Origin: Paenibacillus sp. FSL R7-0273
GTDB taxonomy: Bacteria > Bacillota > Bacilli > Paenibacillales > Paenibacillaceae
Assembly (NCBI RefSeq): GCF_000758625.1
Contig: NZ_CP009283.1
Span: forward strand, 6,900,501 to 6,964,500
Length of the DNA stretch: 64,000 bases
Direction of reading: 5' to 3'
The notes under the pieces were generated by a model that searched no databases, was not told the origin of the DNA, and worked only from the letters and a program-made list of their open reading frames with translations. The translations under genes and the position numbers were made by a program. Below, piece by piece: positions 24,844 to 32,849 of the stretch (its first letter is position 1; every line of letters starts with the position of its first letter).

Positions 24844-26256
24844 TCACAAGGAACGTACGGCAATGCCGGAGAGCGGACGCTCTGCTTCAACAGGCTCCTG
24901 TTTTTTCCCCAAGCTTCTAATGAGCTCATTATACATTGTCAGCTGCTGCCCGGATGCCTCTCCGCGGTTCGCCTCGAACAAGGCTACGCATTCGATCATA
25001 TCCCTGGCGCTGTTCAGCTGGACAGCTGTCTTGAGGCACTGCAGAATGTAAGTAACACCCGGCTGAAACTGCCCGCGTTCCAGATAATAGGCAGCCAGCT
25101 GATAGCCGAGCCGGTAAATTCGTTCAATATTAATATAATCCTTGAATTGGTCAAAGCCGGCCATCTCCCTGGAAAACCGCTCCAGCACATGATCAGCAGA
25201 GAAGCCGAAACGGTTGGCAGCCTCCAGAATACTGACCAGGCCGGCCAGCACCTCAGATGGATGCTCAGCCAGATAAGCGGTATACTCCGGCAGGACATCT
25301 ATATTTCCCTTAAGCAGCTCCAGTGTATACCGGTTGCCGGTTGCATATGATTTGAAGGCATCAACCAGTCGTAGCCCCTCCTCATCCAGCATTTCAAACC
25401 AGCCGAGGTCGGCATACAGATCGGTAAAGGCTATAGCCTCCTCATACCTGCCCTGCTTAGTGAGCGAGGTAGCCTTCATAAGATGCCCCTGGGCATAATA
25501 CAGCACTAGCGGCCGCAGCAGCTGAAGCTCTTCAGCGCGCCTGCCGGTTTTTTTTCTCAGCTGCTCCCGGTATATTCCGGTTGATAGAATCCTAAGCTCA
25601 TCGCTGTATTTCTCCATATCGCCCCATCTGTGCAGGGAAAAGCAGACATTGGCCAGCTTAAGCAGCCCTTCAAGCTGCAGATGCTCAGGCAGCCGTCCTC
25701 GGAACGGCTCGAAGGCGATAATTGCGCGCAGCATTTCCTCCATATCTGCAATGATCCCCAGCGCCTTGAAAATCCGGTATTGGCTGACCGCCATTCTTTC
25801 AGAGTAGCTGTCCTGCTCATGCTCCACGATGATTTTGTAGAATGCCCTGGATTCCTGAATCAGCCCGCCGGCGAACAATTTCTCTGCTACCGAATAGATG
25901 ACGTCCAGCGGCTTTGGATATTCCATAATCCGGTTTATAACATCGTCCACACACTGCTGGCGGCCGGCGGCCGCACAGCGGATCAGAAAGGGCTCCACCC
26001 TGCGCCGCGAGATTCGTTCCTCACTGAAGCATTCATCTATATACAGCGGATAGAACCAGCCTTCCGGATAGCCGAAGGCCGCGGTTAACGCGTCCAGCTG
26101 CCCCAGAGACACCGGCTTAGGAGGATTACCGTGGAGAATAGCGCTCAGGCTGCCGCGGTTGAGCCCCGAAACCTTGGCAAACGAAGCGAGGTTGTGCCCG
26201 CAGCGGGACAGATTTTCCTCAATTGCAGACCGTAATGTTATCAGATTGTTCTCCAC
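24844..26256 (-). CDS. XRE-family regulator with C-terminal TPR-like repeats
   Basis: A 470-residue protein with an N-terminal Cro/CI-type helix-turn-helix (about 8-65: LASFAKVSGLNRGSLSAILHG). It is followed by about 350 residues of helical, TPR-like repeats (for example AISQYRIFKALG-type and LVSILEAANRFG-type helices). The layout resembles RRNPP peptide-sensing regulators such as PlcR and NprR, but no adjacent peptide-precursor gene is seen. Many Paenibacillus genomes carry orphan members of this type. A GTG start follows AAGGAGGG. A terminator closes the gene. A role in stationary-phase regulation is a guess. Confidence 0.75.
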   Translation of the reverse strand: MENNLITLRSAIEENLSRCGHNLASFAKVSGLNRGSLSAILHGNPPKPVSLGQLDALTAAFGYPEGWFYPLYIDECFSEERISRRRVEPFLIRCAAAGRQQCVDDVINRIMEYPKPLDVIYSVAEKLFAGGLIQESRAFYKIIVEHEQDSYSERMAVSQYRIFKALGIIADMEEMLRAIIAFEPFRGRLPEHLQLEGLLKLANVCFSLHRWGDMEKYSDELRILSTGIYREQLRKKTGRRAEELQLLRPLVLYYAQGHLMKATSLTKQGRYEEAIAFTDLYADLGWFEMLDEEGLRLVDAFKSYATGNRYTLELLKGNIDVLPEYTAYLAEHPSEVLAGLVSILEAANRFGFSADHVLERFSREMAGFDQFKDYINIERIYRLGYQLAAYYLERGQFQPGVTYILQCLKTAVQLNSARDMIECVALFEANRGEASGQQLTMYNELIRSLGKKQEPVEAERPLSGIAVRSL

Positions 26257-26330
26257 CCGGCACCCTCCTTTTGTAAACCGTCATTAATCTTCTTGTTAAT
26301 TCCATTATAGGTATTGATTATTGAAAGCAC

Positions 26331-26361
26331 AACAAAAGGGCCCCGCTGTATGCGGGACCTC
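26331..26361 (-). terminator. Terminator of the Spo0E-like gene
   Basis: On the minus strand GGTCCCGC pairs with GCGGGGCC and is followed by CTTTTGTTG. Confidence 0.82.
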
Positions 26362-26401
26362 AGGTGATGCACCAGGTCAATGTGAACGCCGGCCGGTTCT
26401 A

Positions 26402-26683
26402 TTATTGCTGCAGTGCTGACTTGCTTCTTACCCGTTTGCTTTTGGTGAGGGCTCCGTAGGGTGCGGGCTCAGTCTGACGGCTTCTCAGGCTCTCCATCAT
26501 TTTGTTCTGGGCCATTACAATATAGCCGTCCAGACGCTGGCTCAGCTCAACCACCGTATGATCGCTGAGGCTGCGTTCCTGCGCCACCTCCAGCAGCTCA
26601 CTTCTTAGGCTCTCTATAGTTAAAAACAACTCATCTTCTCGGTAATCGCTTCGATCTTCATGGGAACTGTGGTAATACTTCAT
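26402..26683 (-). CDS. Spo0E-family aspartyl-phosphate phosphatase
   Basis: A 93-residue helical protein of the Spo0E family, which dephosphorylates Spo0A~P and so delays sporulation. The central segment IESLRSELLEVAQERSLSD is followed by VVELSQRLDGYIV, and SQRLD matches the family's catalytic S-Q-x-L-D motif. A basic tail (KSKRVRSKS) follows. The N-terminus (KYYHSSHEDRSDYRED) is longer than in minimal members. AGGTGA precedes the ATG. Whether Spo0A is the actual target is not shown. Confidence 0.85.
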   Translation of the reverse strand: MKYYHSSHEDRSDYREDELFLTIESLRSELLEVAQERSLSDHTVVELSQRLDGYIVMAQNKMMESLRSRQTEPAPYGALTKSKRVRSKSALQQ

Positions 26684-26795
26684 AATCAGTCACCTGCCCT
26701 CTATCAACTTCTTTCCTATCATAAGGCATGATGCCAAAAAACATATTTTGAAAAAAAAGAAAAAAATGTCGGATATATCATAGCTAGATTTACAT

Positions 26796-27716
26796 TTATT
26801 TCATTTTATCACTTTTATCCGGCGGAAGATAGAGCTCTCCGAGAACCTTCATGGCAAAAGCGATCCATTCCCGCGCAGCAAACGACAAATAACGGTCTCT
26901 GCGCCAGATCATACCCAGCTGCCACGGAATCACCGGGTCAGAGAGGGAGATTACAGAGGTCCGCGTGCGGTCGATGTCCCGGCAGATCGTCTCCGGCAGC
27001 AGTGCAATGCCCATTCCGGCCTCAACCATCCGGCTGATCAGGTCCCACTGCGAGCTCTCATAGACGACGTTTGGCTGAAATCCCGCTTTTACACACTCGG
27101 TTATGATCCGGTCATGCAGGGCAAAATCCTCGCGGAACAGCACGAACTCCTCTGCTTCCAGCTCCCGAAGGGCCACGCTTTGTGCAGCAGCCAGACGGTG
27201 CCCGGACGGCACAAGCAGCTCCAGCTTCTCTTCAACAAAGGTAAAGCAGTGGAACTTGGCTGTATCCGCCGGCAGCACAACCGCCCCGATGTCCAGCAGT
27301 CCCGCCTCTACATCATCGGCAACCTTCTTGGCCCCGTCCTCATGCAGCCGGATCGTCACATCAGGATAACGCCGGTGGAACTCCCCGATAACCGCCGGAA
27401 AAAAGCTCGCTCCCACCATCGGCGGCAGGCCGATCCGGATATGTCCGCGCTGGAGCTTGCGCAGTCCGTCCAGCTCGCTGGACAGATTGGCGAAGGATTC
27501 GACAATGTTCTGTGCCTTAGCCAGCAGGATCTCACCCGCATCGGTCAGCCTGATGCTTTTGCCTTCGCGGTAGAACAGGTCGGCATCAAGCTCCTCTTCG
27601 AGATTGCGGATCATCTTGCTGATCGTCGGCTGGGTAATGAACAGCGATTCAGCAGCTCTGGTAAAGCTGTTCAGCCGTGCCGCCTGCACAAAATACTGCA
27701 ATTGTCTGATATCCAA
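26796..27716 (-). CDS. LysR-family regulator, CidR-like
   Basis: A LysR-type activator, 306 residues. The N-terminal winged HTH (DIRQLQYFVQAARLNSFTRAAESLFITQPTISKMI) is followed by the periplasmic-binding-like effector domain from about residue 90. It is transcribed away from cidA/cidB; in bacilli and staphylococci the divergent LysR gene is CidR, which activates cidAB during overflow metabolism. The best start is TTG at 27714-27716, with GAGGTGG 5 nt upstream. The ATG at 27734 lacks a ribosome site. The cidAB function is inferred from gene position and family. Confidence 0.88.
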   Translation of the reverse strand: MDIRQLQYFVQAARLNSFTRAAESLFITQPTISKMIRNLEEELDADLFYREGKSIRLTDAGEILLAKAQNIVESFANLSSELDGLRKLQRGHIRIGLPPMVGASFFPAVIGEFHRRYPDVTIRLHEDGAKKVADDVEAGLLDIGAVVLPADTAKFHCFTFVEEKLELLVPSGHRLAAAQSVALRELEAEEFVLFREDFALHDRIITECVKAGFQPNVVYESSQWDLISRMVEAGMGIALLPETICRDIDRTRTSVISLSDPVIPWQLGMIWRRDRYLSFAAREWIAFAMKVLGELYLPPDKSDKMK

Positions 27717-27777
27717 ACTCTCCACCTCATTCATAGACAAAAGGAATGTCATTTATTCAATCTATTCATTTTACCTA

Positions 27778-27802
27778 TGAAAGTAATTGTTGTAAACTTT
27801 CA
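27778..27802. promoter_or_regulatory. Probable LysR-type operator of cidAB
   Basis: TGAAAGT and ACTTTCA form a perfect 7-bp inverted repeat separated by 11 nt, 24 nt before the cidA start. Spacing and position fit an LTTR activator site between the divergent genes. Confidence 0.6.
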
Positions 27803-27826
27803 ATACAATGAAAGGGGCGAAGCCTT

Positions 27827-28198
27827 ATGAAAAAGTTAGCTACAGGCTTGCTGCAGGTTGCCGGACTTACCATCTTCTCTATGCTGATTAATACGTTTAC
27901 GCCGCTGCTGCATCTGCCTATTCCGGGAAGCATCATCGGCATGCTTATATTATTTCTGCTGCTGGAGGCCGGAGCGGTCCGCCTGAGCTGGGTTGAGGTC
28001 GGTGCCTCATGGCTGCTTGCCGAGCTGCTGCTGTTCTTTATTCCTTCCGCTGTCGGAGTGATGAAATATACCAGTCTGCTTGAGGTGAACGGTCTTCAGG
28101 TGCTGGCGGTCGTGCTGGTCGGCACCTTTGCCGTAATGGCAGGTTCAGGCCTGCTCACAGGTGCTATCTATAAAGTAAAGGAGCGTAGAGGCTCATGA
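27827..28198 (+). CDS. cidA: CidA/LrgA-family holin-like protein
   Basis: A 123-residue membrane protein with four predicted helices. It carries the family signature LPIPGSIIGMLILFLLL (about 30-47). CidA/LrgA proteins act as holin-like partners that influence murein hydrolase activity and, in bacilli, pyruvate movement together with CidB/LrgB. AAAGGGGCG precedes the ATG. The end overlaps the next gene by four bases (ATGA), so the pair is co-translated. The divergent LysR gene and the inverted repeat at 27778 suggest acetate- or pyruvate-linked activation. Confidence 0.9.
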   Translation: MKKLATGLLQVAGLTIFSMLINTFTPLLHLPIPGSIIGMLILFLLLEAGAVRLSWVEVGASWLLAELLLFFIPSAVGVMKYTSLLEVNGLQVLAVVLVGTFAVMAGSGLLTGAIYKVKERRGS

Positions 28199-28878
28199 TC
28201 ACTGGAATGGTTCTGTTAGGACTGACGCTCACGGTCTATCTGCTGGCCAAACGGGTCTATGCTTCCAGCGGCAAAATGTATTTTTCTCCGCTCATCCTTA
28301 CTCCGCTGATTATTATCGGCGTACTGCTAGTGACAGGTATTCCGTATGAATCCTACAATGCGGGAGGCAAATGGCTGACGGATCTGCTGCAGCCGGCAAC
28401 CATCGCCTTTGCAATCCCACTCCATAAAAACTTCAAGGTGCTCAAAAAGCACGCCGCCGAAATTGCGGCAGGCGTGCTGTCAGGAACGGTTATTGCGGTG
28501 CTCTCCTCGATGCTGCTGGCCAAATGGCTGCATTTAAGCGGAGAGCTGGCTACCAGTCTTGTGCCCCGGTCGGTAACGACTCCGATCGCCATGAGCATCT
28601 CCCAGAGCATCGGCGGCGTTCCCAGCATCACGGCTGTCTTCGTAATCCTGACCGGTGTGCTGGGAACAATGATGGGACCTTCTGTCCTGCGCCTCTTCCG
28701 CATTGACAATGAAATTGCGCGCGGTGTATCGCTGGGAACCGCGGCGCACGGTACCGGCACCTCCAAGGCCTTCGAGCTGAGCTCGCTGACCGGCACCATC
28801 TCAAGCATCTCCATGATACTGGCTGCGCTGTTCTCTATCGGCCTTGCGCCGGCGCTGCTCACTGTTTTCCTCCACTAG
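28195..28878 (+). CDS. cidB: CidB/LrgB-family membrane protein
   Basis: A 227-residue membrane protein of the LrgB family. The signatures are PLILTPLIIIGVLL, LQPATIAFAIPLHKNFKVL, SLVPRSVTTPIAM and GTAAHGTGTSKAFE. It partners with CidA/LrgA; in B. subtilis the related proteins take up pyruvate, and in staphylococci they modulate lysis. It begins with ATGATC inside the cidA stop and ends before a strong terminator. Confidence 0.92.
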   Translation: MITGMVLLGLTLTVYLLAKRVYASSGKMYFSPLILTPLIIIGVLLVTGIPYESYNAGGKWLTDLLQPATIAFAIPLHKNFKVLKKHAAEIAAGVLSGTVIAVLSSMLLAKWLHLSGELATSLVPRSVTTPIAMSISQSIGGVPSITAVFVILTGVLGTMMGPSVLRLFRIDNEIARGVSLGTAAHGTGTSKAFELSSLTGTISSISMILAALFSIGLAPALLTVFLH

Positions 28879-28897
28879 GCCGACCCTGCTTGGGCCA

Positions 28898-28941
28898 AAG
28901 GCCGGCAATCCCTTACCTTGGGAACTGCCGGCCTTTTTCTT
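28898..28941. terminator. Bidirectional terminator between cidB and the oxidoreductase gene
   Basis: AAGGCCGGCA pairs with TGCCGGCCTT; an inner CCC/GGG stem lies around a short loop. TTTTTCTTTT follows on the plus strand. Confidence 0.88.
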
Positions 28942-28965
28942 TTGTGTGCTTACACTTGTGTGTGC

Positions 28966-29934
28966 TTACAGCTTAACCGGCAAGCCGCTCTGCGCCGATT
29001 CAAAGGCTGCACAGGTCACCTTAAGGGTCTTGTAGCCATCCTCGTAATCGCTGAGAATCCGGGAACGGTCCCCGGTCCGCACGGCATGCAGGAACGCTTC
29101 ACTCTCCGTGAGATAAGGATTGCCTGTGTTGACGTATTCCTCACTGCTTCCGCCGCGTGATTCCAGCAGACGCTCCGGATTCCAGTCCAGCAGCCCGTTG
29201 TCATTATAGAAGCTGATGCCGCTGCAGCCTACGCCGTCCGGCAGCACGCAGGTATTGGAGATATTCGCAATCACTCCGCTGGCAAGCTTCAGTGAGACCG
29301 TTCCGACATCGGCTACAGTCACTCCGTCATGCTTCTCATGCATAATCCGGTTGCCGAACAGCCCGTATACCTCAGTCACCTCTCCGGCCAGATAACGCAG
29401 CAGGTCAACGATGTGGGTCGTCTGCTCGGTAAACTGTCCGCCGGACTGCTCCTGATTGCGCCACCAGGCTACGCCCGGCATACCGCCCATCCACTGGCCG
29501 ACAATCATCCCGACCTTATCCCCCGCAAGCGCAGCCTTCAGCCGCTGAATGTTCTCCTGATAACGGAAATGGTAGCCGACCGAGGTCAGCAGGTTCTTTT
29601 CTTTAATATCCTGCAGCAGGCTGGCCGGAATTTCTGTGCTTGATCCGAGCGGCTTCTCGATGAAGAATGGAATCTCCCGCTTGATCAGCGCCCGTTCAAT
29701 GGCCCCGTGCGATTGCGGCGGCACACAGATATAGACCGCATCCAGCTTGTGGGCATCGAGCATATCGGTAACTTCACCATAGCCCTCAGCGCCGTACGGC
29801 CGGGCCATCTCTTCCCCTTTGGCCTTGCTGCTGCCGCAGACGGCCGCCAGGTTCACATCCTCCATCCCCGCCAGCAAATCCGCATGAACCTTGGAGAACC
29901 AGCCGGTGCCTACAATTCCTATGTTTAGTGTCAT
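28966..29934 (-). CDS. Gfo/Idh/MocA-family oxidoreductase
   Basis: An NAD(P)-dependent sugar or cyclitol dehydrogenase of 322 residues. The Rossmann start NIGIVGTGWFSKVHADLL is followed by FFIEKPLGSSTEI (the EKP motif, with the Lys that binds cofactor and substrate) and a C-terminal alpha/beta domain (about 125 onward) with SGGQFTEQTTHIVDLLRYLAG. ATG 29934 has GGGAGGATAAAG upstream; the longer frame to 30141 is not used. No transporter or sugar operon adjoins it, so the substrate is unknown. Confidence 0.9.
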   Translation of the reverse strand: MTLNIGIVGTGWFSKVHADLLAGMEDVNLAAVCGSSKAKGEEMARPYGAEGYGEVTDMLDAHKLDAVYICVPPQSHGAIERALIKREIPFFIEKPLGSSTEIPASLLQDIKEKNLLTSVGYHFRYQENIQRLKAALAGDKVGMIVGQWMGGMPGVAWWRNQEQSGGQFTEQTTHIVDLLRYLAGEVTEVYGLFGNRIMHEKHDGVTVADVGTVSLKLASGVIANISNTCVLPDGVGCSGISFYNDNGLLDWNPERLLESRGGSSEEYVNTGNPYLTESEAFLHAVRTGDRSRILSDYEDGYKTLKVTCAAFESAQSGLPVKL

Positions 29935-30003
29935 CTTTATCCTCCCGTGGGTGCTATATAGCGGGCTGAGAAAACCATTGAATAGGCTAGAGCTGAAACT
30001 ACA

Positions 30004-30123
30004 GGGAATGTCTGGACTTCCGGCCGCTGTTATGTTTGGATTTCCTGATTTTAAAACTGCTGTCTGCAGTTGAAATCCAAAACATAAAGGCGGACGCTCC
30101 GCTCCTCCAGTTCCAAACTTCCC
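30004..30123. repeat. Imperfect inverted-repeat element (about 120 bp)
   Basis: Outer arms GGGAATGTCTGGA and TCCAAACTTCCC enclose an inner inverted repeat (TTATGTTTGGATTT and AAATCCAAAACATAA, about 30029-30087). The left arm, continuing CTTCCGGCCGCT, recurs at 37363-37387. The 323-bp gap 29935-30257 holds this element, an AT-rich stretch at about 30215-30255, and no gene. Confidence 0.55.
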
Positions 30124-30257
30124 CTCCGTTTCTGCCGCCAATTCAGTTGTATTTCAAAAGCCCGGCTCTATAGCCGATTTTTATTCCGCCTTACTTCCGC
30201 CAAAAAGGAACAGTCTATTATAGGTGTGTTTCTATAATTATTAATTATTATAAGCGC

Positions 30258-32567
30258 TTACGTGATGAGAAGGTAGTCCTGCCACTCATCCGGGAGCAGC
30301 TGGCGGTAGGGCTGCTGGAGAAAACGGTCGTCGGCAAGGATAATGACCCCGTTGTCGCTCTCGCTGCGGATCAGCCGGCCGCCCGCCTGCAGCACCTTGC
30401 ACATGCCGGGATAAACATAGGCGTAATCGAAACCGTTCTTGCCTGCGGACTGGAAATAGCTGCGCAGCAGATTGCGCTCAAGCCCGACCTGCGGCAGTCC
30501 GACACCTACAACCATTACGCCGTTCAGGCGGTCACCGGGCAGATCCACCCCCTCCGAGAAAATCCCGCCCAGCACGGCGAAGCCGAGCAGGGTCTGCGGA
30601 TTATCCGGACGGAAGGAGGCCAGAAAGCCCTCCCGCTCCGGCTCGCTCATCCCGGTGCTCTGCACCAGCGTAGGCACCTCAGGATATTTTTCGGTGAACA
30701 GCTCATAGACACTCTGCAGATAAGCATACGACGGAAAGAAGACCAGATAATTGCCCTTGCGTCCTGTCATCCCCTTCAGGGCATCACAAAGCGGACGCAG
30801 TGAGGCCTCCCGTTCCCGGTATCTGGTGGACACCGGAAGCACCGATACCTCCCACTGCTCTTTATGGAATGGCGAGGGCACAGTAAGGCTATAATCCTCC
30901 TCCCCGGCTCCGGTCATATCCCTGTAATAAGAGAGCGGCGTAAGGGTCGCCGAGAAGAAAATCTGGCTGCGGAAGTTTTTGGCCATCTGCTGCAGCAGAT
31001 GCGAAGGATCCAGGTTGAACAGCTTCAGGTATACATCGCCCCGCCGGATTTCGGCGTAAGTGATATAACGCTCATCATAGGTTTTGAATGTACGCAGCAT
31101 GTTTTGAACGGCAAAAAAGGTATCCAGCAGCCCCTCGCCCTCGTCCTCCCCGTATGCAGGAACCAGCACAGCGGGCGACAGCAGCTCAGCCTCTGCCTCC
31201 AGAGTAAAGGCTTCAAGCAGGCCGGGCAGCTCCTCGGGATAGGTACTCCATTGCCCCTCTCCGTCTTCACTGCAGGTTTTGCGCAAAGCGATAAAAAAGG
31301 CATTGACTGCCTTCGCCGCAGCACTGAGCGCCTTGTTTACACCCTTATATTGACGCTGCAGGGCAAGAAAAGGAGCCTTTGTCAGCTCAGCCGAATACAT
31401 GGACCTCCCGCGGTCGACCAGATTATGCGCCTCATCGACCAGCAGCACTGTCCGCCGCTTCCGCTCCTCAGGCAGGCGTTTGAGGCTGATCCGCGGGTCA
31501 TAAATATAGTTATAGTCGCAGATCACTGCATCGCAGGCATACGCCGTATCCAGGGAGAACTCAAACGGGCAGACCTCATGCTTCCTGGAGTATCGGGCAA
31601 TAACCTCCTGTGTCATCAGCGTCTCGTGCTCCAGAATGTCCAGTACAGCCCCGTTGATCCTGTCATAATAGCCTTCCCTGTAGCGACAGCTCTCTTTGCT
31701 GCACAGCCCCTCTTCCCGGAAGCAGGCCTTATCTTTAGCTGTAAGGGTAACTGCATGCAGCTGAAGCCCCTGTGAAAGCAGCATCCCGATCGCCTCCTGT
31801 GCCGCCAGCCGGTTGACGGTCTTTGCTGTCAGATAGAAGAGCCCGCCAGCCTTGCCTTCCCCCAATGTCTTGAGCGCAGGAAACAGCGTGGACATCGTTT
31901 TCCCGATCCCGGTCGGTGCCTGAGCGAACAGATTGACCCCCTCTGCCACCGACTTGTACACCGCCGCCGCAAAATGCCGCTGCCCGCTCCGGTAAGCGGG
32001 AAAAGGAAACGCCAGCGTCCGGATGCTGCTGTCTCTTTTTTCGGCGTGACGGGCCTGCAGCTCTGCATAGGGAGCGTAACCAGCAACGGTCTCTGCAGCA
32101 AATACACTCAGCTCCGCAAGCGTCACGTTCCTGTACAGGCTCTGCTGTGCCTTGCCTCCTCGCCGGACATAGGTCAGCTTTACTCTAATATCCGTAAGCT
32201 CCCGGTCCAGACAGATGATGTAGGCATACATGAGCGCCTGCGCCCAGTGCACCTCCTTACCCGCAAAATCCGGTTCCAAAAGCTCGCCCGTAGACTTGAT
32301 TTCTTCTACCGTGACAACGCCGTCCTCCCCGGTCAGCAGACCGTCACAGCGTCCGTCAATGATAAACAGGAGTCCCTCATGCCGGAGCTCTGTCTTAAGA
32401 TAGACCTCCTTGCGGTCACTTTCCTTGTACTGCTTCTGTATATGCTGATGAATACGTGTCCCCTCGGCCATGGCCGCACCGCTGCGGAATCCAGGCTCCA
32501 GGCTGCCGCTGCTGAATACATATTCAACCAATGACCTTACTGATATGGAAATTTCCGCAAAATGCAT
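30258..32567 (-). CDS. XPD/DinG-type ATP-dependent DNA helicase with N-terminal PD-(D/E)XK domain
   Basis: A superfamily-2 DNA helicase of 769 residues, presumably for DNA repair. Residues about 25-165 resemble a RecB/Cas4-like nuclease fold: GTRIHQHI, then IIDGRCDGLL, VEEIKST (E-x-K) and HWAQALMYAYI (Q-x-x-x-Y). The helicase part has Walker A APTGIGKTMS, DEAH box VDEAHNLVD, and C-terminal LGGIFSEGVDLPGD and GVGLPQVG. Four Cys between motifs Ia and II (ACFREEGLC, ESC, EVCPF) match the iron-sulfur cluster of XPD and DinG. GGAGGTG precedes the ATG. The fusion occurs in various Firmicutes; nuclease activity is predicted only. Confidence 0.88.
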   Translation of the reverse strand: MHFAEISISVRSLVEYVFSSGSLEPGFRSGAAMAEGTRIHQHIQKQYKESDRKEVYLKTELRHEGLLFIIDGRCDGLLTGEDGVVTVEEIKSTGELLEPDFAGKEVHWAQALMYAYIICLDRELTDIRVKLTYVRRGGKAQQSLYRNVTLAELSVFAAETVAGYAPYAELQARHAEKRDSSIRTLAFPFPAYRSGQRHFAAAVYKSVAEGVNLFAQAPTGIGKTMSTLFPALKTLGEGKAGGLFYLTAKTVNRLAAQEAIGMLLSQGLQLHAVTLTAKDKACFREEGLCSKESCRYREGYYDRINGAVLDILEHETLMTQEVIARYSRKHEVCPFEFSLDTAYACDAVICDYNYIYDPRISLKRLPEERKRRTVLLVDEAHNLVDRGRSMYSAELTKAPFLALQRQYKGVNKALSAAAKAVNAFFIALRKTCSEDGEGQWSTYPEELPGLLEAFTLEAEAELLSPAVLVPAYGEDEGEGLLDTFFAVQNMLRTFKTYDERYITYAEIRRGDVYLKLFNLDPSHLLQQMAKNFRSQIFFSATLTPLSYYRDMTGAGEEDYSLTVPSPFHKEQWEVSVLPVSTRYREREASLRPLCDALKGMTGRKGNYLVFFPSYAYLQSVYELFTEKYPEVPTLVQSTGMSEPEREGFLASFRPDNPQTLLGFAVLGGIFSEGVDLPGDRLNGVMVVGVGLPQVGLERNLLRSYFQSAGKNGFDYAYVYPGMCKVLQAGGRLIRSESDNGVIILADDRFLQQPYRQLLPDEWQDYLLIT

Positions 32568-32849
32568 TTGTAGAGCCCACCTCCATCATTTCCCTCGCCC
32601 TTTTTGGCGCAAACCGCTGTTTTCCTGATTTTCAGCCCGTATACGCTCATTTGAATAGGATATTATCCGGCTTACGGCAATCCATCCTTTTTTACGCATT
32701 CAAAAACGGTTATACGGCATTTCTGTTTTTTGACATTCATCATCCAGCGCTGCATAATAAGGTCTATTAATATAGGAATTCTCTTGTCCAAGCGCCGTAT
32801 CCTTCCAGCCGGGAAGCGGCGGTTCATCTCTCAGAAAGAAGGCGAAGCT

